Source: JBGSMF01 sp964651475 (lineage in GTDB: Bacteria; Chloroflexota; Anaerolineae; Fen-1058). From it: 64,000 bases of DNA. Location: the NCBI GenBank assembly GCA_964651475.1, contig CAZYXV010000001.1:62001-126000 (forward strand). The letters are read 5' to 3'. The position numbers were made by a program, and so were the translations under genes. Positions 58,250 to 64,000 of this stretch are shown in pieces. The notes under the pieces were generated by a model. That model did not search any database. It was not told where the DNA came from and was given only the letters and a program-made list of their open reading frames with translations. Positions within the stretch are counted from its first letter, which is position 1, and each line of letters begins with the position of its first letter.

Positions 58250-58681
58250 CATCCACAGTTCTTTGGTCGGATTGGGTCCCAGACCTTTGAGCCGATTCGT
58301 GAACTCGGTAATGGTTTCGGCAAACTTGCCGCCCTCGCTGGCGCTGATCCAGCGCAACACGACGCGGTTCGTATCAAAGCCCATCGCTTTGAGCGATTCC
58401 TCAAGAATCGCAATCCGGCGGCGCGCCTTGTAATTGCCTTCTTGATAGTGGCAGTCGCCGGGGTGGCAGCCGCCGATGAGCACACCGTCTGCGCCATCCA
58501 GCAGCGGCTTGAGCACATAGCTTACGTCCACCGCGCCGGAGCACATCAGGCGAATGATGCGCACGTTGGGCGGATATTGCAGGCGCGACGTACCCGCCAA
58601 ATCCGCGCCGGTGTACGTGCACCAGTTGCACAGAAAAGCAACGATGCGTGGTTCAAATCCATTATCTGACACAGTAGACAT
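58244..58681 (-). CDS. mvhD: MvhD/FlpD-like 2Fe-2S electron-transfer subunit
   Basis: 145 residues of the MvhD family, which links HdrA to a hydrogenase or dehydrogenase. Cysteine pattern FLCNWCTYTGADLAG, LMCSGAVD, GCHPGDCHYQEGN is typical. It follows HdrA directly, the standard gene order in heterodisulfide reductase complexes. The ATG lacks a strong ribosome site but is in the usual position. Word-like repeats occupy the 62 bases to the HdrA stop. Confidence 0.92.
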   Translation of the reverse strand: MSTVSDNGFEPRIVAFLCNWCTYTGADLAGTSRLQYPPNVRIIRLMCSGAVDVSYVLKPLLDGADGVLIGGCHPGDCHYQEGNYKARRRIAILEESLKAMGFDTNRVVLRWISASEGGKFAETITEFTNRLKGLGPNPTKELWMV

Positions 58682-58743
58682 AATAACACTCCTAATGCGT
58701 GATAGGTGATACGTGATGCATAAGACGTGATACGTAAGACGAG
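58682..58743. repeat. GTGATACGT-type repeat between HdrA-fusion and mvhD
   Basis: GATACGTGATGC, GACGTGATACGTAAGACG and similar words fill the entire gap. No stable perfect hairpin. Same word family as 23855-23927 and 58202-58249. Confidence 0.6.
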
Positions 58744-61700
58744 TTATGCCCTCGCCAGCGCCGCCTCGATCATTCCAAAGATTTGCTTGAACTCGAACCC
58801 GCGCTGGTACGAAGCGCCGTTAGGACAAGCCGCCACGCACGCGCCGCAACCCTGGCACAGCACTTCCAGCACTTGCGCGTACCCCTTATCGGGGTCAATC
58901 ACGCGCGCCGAGTACGGGCACACGTCCACGCAAATGCCGCACGCTGAACACAGGCGTGAGTTGACCGCTGCGATGATGGCCGCGCTTTGCAACTCTTTGC
59001 GCGAAAGCAGCGTGGCCGCGCGCACCGCCGCGCCGTTGGCCTGGGCAATCGTCTCTTCGATAAAGCGCGGCGAGTGCGCCAGTCCGGCCAGGTAAACGCC
59101 GTCAGCGGCAAAATCCAGCGGTCGCAACTTGGCGTGCGCTTCCAAGAAAAAGCCGTCTTCCGAGAGCGGCACTTTGAACATCTGCGCCAATTCGTTATTG
59201 TCGTGCGGTTGGATACCGGTGGAAAGCACTACCCAGTCAGTGTCTAACGTTACTTGCTCACCGTCAGGTTGTACAATCACCTCAACAGACAAGGGACTTG
59301 TACCACCTTTCACCTTGTCAACCACAACCGGTTTTTGCTTTTCATTGTATTCCAGGAATACCACCCCCGCTTCGCGCGCCTGGCGATACAGCAACTCGCG
59401 GTAGCCATACGTGCGAATGTCGCGGTACAGAATCGCCACATTCGCCTGCGGATAGCGTTGCTTGATTACCAGCGCGTTCTTTATGGCCTGCGTGCAACAA
59501 ATGCGCGAACAATATGGATGCTCGTCGTCGCGCGAGCCAACGCACTGGATCATTACGACGGAAGTTGGAGGTCGGGGATTGGAGGTCAAGGCGAGCCGCT
59601 CTTCCAACTCGCGCTGCGTCATCACGTTTGGATTTTGCCCGTACAGGTATTCTTTGGGCTTTATGTCCTGCGCGCCGGTGGCTACAACGACCGTGCCGTG
59701 CCCCAATTCTTCTGTGTGAGACGGGATGCCATCCCGTCCTACAACCTGAATCTTGGTCTTGTACTGGCCCACGTAGCCAACTACTTCTTGCACCTGCGCG
59801 CCCAGGTAAATGTGGATGCGCGGGTTCTGGCTCACGCGCTCGATCAAGTCTGCCAGCACTGCTTGCGGATCATAGAAACCAGGTTTCTCGGAGAAACCTG
59901 GTTTCTCCATAACAGGCATTTCGGTGTAAATGTGGCGCAGGTTGCCGCCCAGCACCTCCTCGCGCTCAACCAAGTGCACGTCGTAACCCTGCTCGGCAAT
60001 CGAAAGCGCCGCCGTCATCCCGGCCAGTCCGCCGCCCACCACCAGCGCGCGATGGTCAATATCGAGGCTCTGGCGATACAACGGCTTGAGCTTGGCCGCC
60101 TTGGAAATTGCCATGGCGGCCATGTCTTTGGCTTTGTCGGTTGCAACACCGCGGTCAGCGCGATGCACCCAACTAACCTGTTCCCGGATATTGGCCAATT
60201 CGAACAAGTAGGGGTTAAGCCCCGCCTGACGAATGGTATCTTGGAACAAGGGCTCGTGCGTGCGCGGCGTGCACGAAGTCACCACCACGCGATTGATGCC
60301 GTACTCTTCAATGCGCTGCTTGATGCGCTCTTGCGTGTCTTGCGAGCAGGTGTACAGGTTGTGCTCGGCATACACCACGCCCGGCAGGCCCTTGACATAT
60401 TCCACCACCTCAGGCACCTTGACCACGCCGCCAATGTTGATGCCGCAGTGGCACACAAACACTCCCACGCGCGCCTGCTCGCGGCTCACGTCACGTTCGG
60501 CGGGATAGACCGGCTCGCGCGTGAGAGTGCCGCGCGCGGGCGCGAGCAACCTTGCCGCGTGCGCCGCCGCGCACGATGCCTCAATGACAGTTTCGGGAAT
60601 GTCCTTGGGCGCGGCAAACGCGCCCGCCACAAAGATGCCGGGGACATTCGTTTCGGTCGGCGCGTACAGCGGGCTTTCGGCAAAGCCAAAGCGATTGAGC
60701 GTCACGCCCAGCCGCTCCGCCATTTCGCGCGTGCCGTCGGAAGGCAGCAGTCCCACCGACAGCACCACCATATCAAATTCTTCTTCCACGCTCTTGCCGT
60801 CGGACGAAGCGTATATCACGCGCAAATTCTCGCTGCCCGGCACTTGTTTGACGCGCGACACCATCGAGCGAACGTAACGCACGCCTTGCTGATCTTCGGC
60901 GCGGTGATAATAGCGTTCAAAGCCTTTGCCAAAAGCGCGGATGTCCATAAAGAAAATCGTCGGCTCGACGTTGGCGTCGTGTTCGCGGGCGATAATGGCT
61001 TCCTTGGTGGCATACATACAGCACACCGACGAGCAATAGTCCTGCCCGCACGAAATATCGCGGCTGCCCACGCACTGGATGAAGGCGACCTTATGCGGGT
61101 GCTTGCCATCGGAGGGGCGCACCACCGCGCCCGCCGAGGGGCCGGTCGCGCTGAGGATGCGCTCGAACTCGATGCTCGTCACCACGTTCTTGTAAACGCC
61201 GTAACCAAACTCGGGGCGAATGTCGCCCGGCACTGTCTTGAGGCCCGGCGTGAGTATCACCGCGCCCACGTTCAACTCGACGATTTGTTCGCGGTCGTCG
61301 TGATTGATGGCCCCGGCGCGGCAGGCATACACGCACTGCAAGCATTCGGAACAAATGCCACACTCTAAACAACGCTTCGCCTCTTCAATCGCCTGCGCTT
61401 CGGTGATGACCGCCTCCACCTCGCAAAAGTCAGACTTGCGCTCGGCGGCCGGCCGCTTGGAAGGCGTCACACGTGGCGCTTTGGACTTGACCGCCGCAAT
61501 CGCGCGCGCCTGCACTTCGGCCAGGGCGGCTTCTGGCAAGCGCCCCAGCGCCTCGATAGATGGCGGCCATATTACCACTTCCAAACCCTGTGAGGGTTCA
61601 ACCGCCTGCGCCGCGTTTGCTTGCTGCTGGCGCAGCCACGCGTCAATCGAGCGCGCGGCCTTGTGCCCGGCAGCGATGGCATCTACCACAAACGACGTGC

Positions 61701-63330
61701 CCGTCACCGCGTCGCCGCCCGCAAAAATGCCTGGGACATTGGTGGCCAGCGTTTCCTGGTCAATGGCCACCGTGCGTCCGCGCACCGTCTCGACCTTGCC
61801 ATTCAAGGCAGCCAGGTCCGGCTTTTGACCGATGGCAAAAATCACCACGTCGCACGGAACGACTTGTTCGGTATTCGGGATCTTGTCAAAATCGGGCCGC
61901 CCTTCCACAAAGCCGCGAAAGTCCACTTGCTGCATGCGCACGCCCGTCACGCGTCCATCCTCATTGGCAATTTCAAGGAAGGTGCGCGAGGGATACACCT
62001 CGATGCCTTCGTCCGAAGCGTCGCGCACTTCCCAATCGTGCGCCGGCATTTTTTCGCGACTTTCCAGACAAGACATACCAACCCAACTCGCGCCCAGGCG
62101 CACCGAACTCATCGCCGCGTCAATCGCCACGTTGCCGCCGCCCAGCACCAGCACGCGCTTGCCCTCAATCTTGGGCCTGACGTCTGCGCCATTGTCCGAG
62201 AGGCTCACCTCGCGCAAAAAGTCAGTTGCCACAATCACGTTGGGCAAATCCACGCCGGGGATCGGCAGCCGCAAGCCGGTGTGCGCGCCGACGGCGACAA
62301 AGACCGCGTTGTAATCTTGCAACAGCGCCGTCACATTGTCCACGCGGTGGTTCAGCTCAAGCTCGACGCCCGTCGCCAGCACATCGTCCACGTCTTTTTG
62401 CAGCTCTTCATAAGGCAAACGATACGAAGGGATGCCCACCCGCATCATGCCGCCAGCCACCGGCAGCGCCTCGAACACGGTCACCTGATAGCCCTGCCTG
62501 GCCAGGTCTTGCGCGCAAGTCAGGCCGGCCGGGCCGCCGCCCACAATCGCCACCTTGCCATGCCCGTCGGGCGGCATGGTGGCGGGCGGCGGGGCCAGGT
62601 TAATCTGGTCGGGGTGCGCCCGCGCCCAATCGCTGACAAAGCGTTTGAGGTGCATAATGCCCAGCGGCTCTTCGCCCAGCACCGAGTGGCGCGTGCAGGC
62701 GTCTTCGCAGCGGTGGTTGCACACGCGCCCGCACACCGCCGGGAAGGGATTGTCTTCGCGGATGGTGCGATACGCATCGGCAAAGCGGCCTTCGCGGATG
62801 AGGGCGATATAGCCCATGGCGCGCTGCTCGATGGGGCACGCGCTGCGGCACGGCGCTTCGCCGCGCTTTTCGATGACAAACGCATTGGGAATGGCCTGCG
62901 GGTAGCGCTTGTAGACCGCCTTGCGCGTCATCATGCCAATGTTGAACTCGTCGGGCTGCACGATGGGACACACCGCCGCGCAATCGCCGCAGCCAGTGCA
63001 TTTGGTCACGTCTACAAAGCGCGGCGTGCGGCGCAGCCGCACGGAAAAATTGCCCGCTTCGCCGCTGATGGACTCGATGTCGCTCATCGTCATGATGTCA
63101 ATATTCAAGTGGCGGCCAGTCTCTACCAGCTTGGGCGACATGATACACATCGCGCAGTCGTTAGTGGGAAAGGTCTTGTCTAACTGCGCCATCGTCCCGC
63201 CAATGGCCGGGCCGCTGTCGGTGAGATACACCTTAAAGCCGCTTTCGGCCAAATCGAGCGACGCCTGCATCCCACCGATGCCCGCGCCAACCACCAATAC
63301 CGCACCGACTTTAGAATTTTCGACTGTCAT
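58744..63330 (-). CDS. hdrA: HdrA-GltD/NfnB-HdrA fusion, electron-bifurcation-type flavoprotein
   Basis: 1,528 residues. Order: HdrA FAD start (~11-40, VLVVGAGIGGMQASLDLAES) and CAMCIMSPKL; ferredoxin motif CTGCGDCAAVCP (~111-122); a GltD/NfnB-like NAD(P)H domain (~160-570) with CRSACPIEQ, VAIVGGGPAGLTCAQ and VLVLGGGNVAID; CLECGICSECLQCVYAC (~655); the rest of the first HdrA (QCVGSRD, YCSSVCC); then a second HdrA (VGVFVCHCGINIGGV ~935, LVVGGGLAGMTAALSIAEQ ~1070); and two C-terminal 4Fe-4S motifs (CSACGICVDVCP, CQGCGACVAACP). Palindrome-derived residues ~1142-1153 lie in the second HdrA. The NAD(P)H site implies NAD(P)H coupling. ATG 63330 follows GAGGGG. Confidence 0.9.
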   Translation of the reverse strand: MTVENSKVGAVLVVGAGIGGMQASLDLAESGFKVYLTDSGPAIGGTMAQLDKTFPTNDCAMCIMSPKLVETGRHLNIDIMTMSDIESISGEAGNFSVRLRRTPRFVDVTKCTGCGDCAAVCPIVQPDEFNIGMMTRKAVYKRYPQAIPNAFVIEKRGEAPCRSACPIEQRAMGYIALIREGRFADAYRTIREDNPFPAVCGRVCNHRCEDACTRHSVLGEEPLGIMHLKRFVSDWARAHPDQINLAPPPATMPPDGHGKVAIVGGGPAGLTCAQDLARQGYQVTVFEALPVAGGMMRVGIPSYRLPYEELQKDVDDVLATGVELELNHRVDNVTALLQDYNAVFVAVGAHTGLRLPIPGVDLPNVIVATDFLREVSLSDNGADVRPKIEGKRVLVLGGGNVAIDAAMSSVRLGASWVGMSCLESREKMPAHDWEVRDASDEGIEVYPSRTFLEIANEDGRVTGVRMQQVDFRGFVEGRPDFDKIPNTEQVVPCDVVIFAIGQKPDLAALNGKVETVRGRTVAIDQETLATNVPGIFAGGDAVTGTSFVVDAIAAGHKAARSIDAWLRQQQANAAQAVEPSQGLEVVIWPPSIEALGRLPEAALAEVQARAIAAVKSKAPRVTPSKRPAAERKSDFCEVEAVITEAQAIEEAKRCLECGICSECLQCVYACRAGAINHDDREQIVELNVGAVILTPGLKTVPGDIRPEFGYGVYKNVVTSIEFERILSATGPSAGAVVRPSDGKHPHKVAFIQCVGSRDISCGQDYCSSVCCMYATKEAIIAREHDANVEPTIFFMDIRAFGKGFERYYHRAEDQQGVRYVRSMVSRVKQVPGSENLRVIYASSDGKSVEEEFDMVVLSVGLLPSDGTREMAERLGVTLNRFGFAESPLYAPTETNVPGIFVAGAFAAPKDIPETVIEASCAAAHAARLLAPARGTLTREPVYPAERDVSREQARVGVFVCHCGINIGGVVKVPEVVEYVKGLPGVVYAEHNLYTCSQDTQERIKQRIEEYGINRVVVTSCTPRTHEPLFQDTIRQAGLNPYLFELANIREQVSWVHRADRGVATDKAKDMAAMAISKAAKLKPLYRQSLDIDHRALVVGGGLAGMTAALSIAEQGYDVHLVEREEVLGGNLRHIYTEMPVMEKPGFSEKPGFYDPQAVLADLIERVSQNPRIHIYLGAQVQEVVGYVGQYKTKIQVVGRDGIPSHTEELGHGTVVVATGAQDIKPKEYLYGQNPNVMTQRELEERLALTSNPRPPTSVVMIQCVGSRDDEHPYCSRICCTQAIKNALVIKQRYPQANVAILYRDIRTYGYRELLYRQAREAGVVFLEYNEKQKPVVVDKVKGGTSPLSVEVIVQPDGEQVTLDTDWVVLSTGIQPHDNNELAQMFKVPLSEDGFFLEAHAKLRPLDFAADGVYLAGLAHSPRFIEETIAQANGAAVRAATLLSRKELQSAAIIAAVNSRLCSACGICVDVCPYSARVIDPDKGYAQVLEVLCQGCGACVAACPNGASYQRGFEFKQIFGMIEAALARA
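59874..59906. repeat. REP-like palindrome copy 8, inside the HdrA-fusion gene
   Basis: AGAAACCAGGTTTCT, CGG, AGAAACCTGGTTTCT (33 bases), read on the minus strand in frame within VMEKPGFSEKPGFYDPQ. It is 7.5 kb away from the RAYT cluster, showing spread. Confidence 0.92.
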
Positions 63331-63427
63331 ATTTCCCCTCGCCAAATCACATTGAAACCGTTCTCGCGTCGCCTTGGGCGCCCGATAGGGCCCCCGCCGG
63401 GCGAACCAGAACAACAGAGCGATATTC

Positions 63428-63991
63428 CTAGAATGAAGCTTGTGGATGCTTCAAATAACAAACGATCTCGACCATATCCTGCGTGTCGCCCGCAGGGCTG
63501 ATAAAACGGTCTCTGAATGTATGCTCTATCTTGAACCCCAATGACTGGAAAGCGCGAATATCTTTGGTCTGCGAAGCCGCCGTTCGCGCAAACAGGATTT
63601 GCAACCCCATTTCCTGCCCAATATCCATCAGGGCCTTGATCATCAGATTGCCCAGGCCGCGCCCGCGAAATTCGTGGCACAGATAAATGCGCACCTCAGC
63701 CACGTGGCGGTCGCACCCGCGTCCCAACTGCAACATGGCCTCGCCCACCAGCTTGTTCTCCACGCTGGCCACAATCGGGACGACGTGCGCCAGATTCACG
63801 TGCTCCGCCCAGTGCTCCACGAGGCGGGCGTCGTGCACGTCATCGCGAAAGAACTGCAAATCGGCGCTCGTGGCGCACCGAAACATTTCGGTCAACTGAT
63901 CGCGATCGCCCGACCTCAAAATGCGCAGCGTCGCCTGCAAGCCGGTGGGCAGCGTGACCACGCGATTAAAATTCTTGATGTTTGCGGGCAT
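63428..63991 (-). CDS. GNAT-family N-acetyltransferase
   Basis: 187 residues. Acetyl-CoA-binding motif EFRGRGLGNLMIKALMDI (~109-126), with a preceding strand VAEVRIYLCHEF and later AFQSLGFKIEHTFRDRFI. Substrate unknown. The ATG at 63991 is only nine bases from the window end, so a further upstream start or operon link cannot be judged. It lies upstream of the Hdr operon on the same strand, with 97 bases between; a weak CGCCCG/CGGGCG hairpin is in that gap. Confidence 0.87.
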   Translation of the reverse strand: MPANIKNFNRVVTLPTGLQATLRILRSGDRDQLTEMFRCATSADLQFFRDDVHDARLVEHWAEHVNLAHVVPIVASVENKLVGEAMLQLGRGCDRHVAEVRIYLCHEFRGRGLGNLMIKALMDIGQEMGLQILFARTAASQTKDIRAFQSLGFKIEHTFRDRFISPAGDTQDMVEIVCYLKHPQASF

Positions 63992-64000
63992 CTCTTTCTC

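Noticed and set aside
59254..61368. Long plus-strand open frame (704 codons) opposite the HdrA-fusion gene
   Set aside because: It is antisense to a gene with clear motifs, has no ribosome site or family motif, and high GC makes such shadow frames common.
61621..63183. Long plus-strand frame (520 codons) opposite the HdrA-fusion gene
   Set aside because: Same reason: composition artefact, His/Arg-rich nonsense translation.

Overview
The window is a gene-dense, high-GC bacterial segment. Gene content (BMP-type nucleobase transporter, HdrA/MvhD redox complex, archaeal-type ApgM, many STAND/NACHT ATPases, RAYT and numerous palindromic intergenic repeats) suggests a Chloroflexota lineage, probably Anaerolineae-like. 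This is inference from gene families; no rRNA or tRNA gene was seen.

Layout. (1) 1-13.8 kb, plus strand: end of a membrane glycosyltransferase-like protein, then a nucleobase salvage/catabolism block: cyclic amidohydrolase, adenine deaminase, GntR/UTRA regulator, BMP lipoprotein, double ABC ATPase, two permeases, an AllH-like DUF2877 protein and upp. A NACHT ATPase gene sits inside the transporter operon. (2) 13.8-27.8 kb: polyprenyl-phosphate sugar-1-phosphate transferase, M50 peptidase, tpiA, Ser/Thr kinase, triple-DinB protein, a MarR-linked operon with two flavin-binding split-barrel (PPOX) proteins, then pgk, gap, yvcK and apgM. (3) 27.9-34.3 kb, minus strand: envelope and glycolipid membrane proteins. 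(4) 34.5-38.7 kb: miaB, gatC, gatA and an NDP-sugar pyrophosphorylase. (5) 38.7-52.6 kb, the accessory island: an ATPase with an N-terminal effector-associated (death-like) domain, a giant STAND-TPR ATPase, a 65-residue peptide, a radical SAM/SPASM enzyme with a PqqD-like tail, a 76-residue protein and a BtrH-like cysteine acyltransferase/peptidase; then two more proteins carrying the same effector-associated domain, two further ATPases and a RAYT transposase flanked by palindromes. (6) 52.4-64 kb: small membrane and CoA-binding proteins, then a minus-strand operon for an HdrA-MvhD-FrhB-like-fumarate reductase-like complex whose HdrA is a 1,528-residue HdrA-GltD-HdrA fusion, and a GNAT acetyltransferase.

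Two signals stand out. First, the 38.7-46.9 kb operon looks like an undescribed STAND-ATPase-linked radical SAM peptide-modification (RiPP-like) system, bracketed by effector-associated-domain proteins as in bacterial conflict systems. Second, a 33-35 bp palindrome (core AGAAACC(A/T)GGTTTCT) occurs at least eight times, flanks the RAYT gene tightly on both sides, and lies in frame inside three coding sequences, adding 11-12 residues at five places and forming the stop codon at a sixth. Many intergenic gaps also hold 'word-like' inverted repeats of other families.
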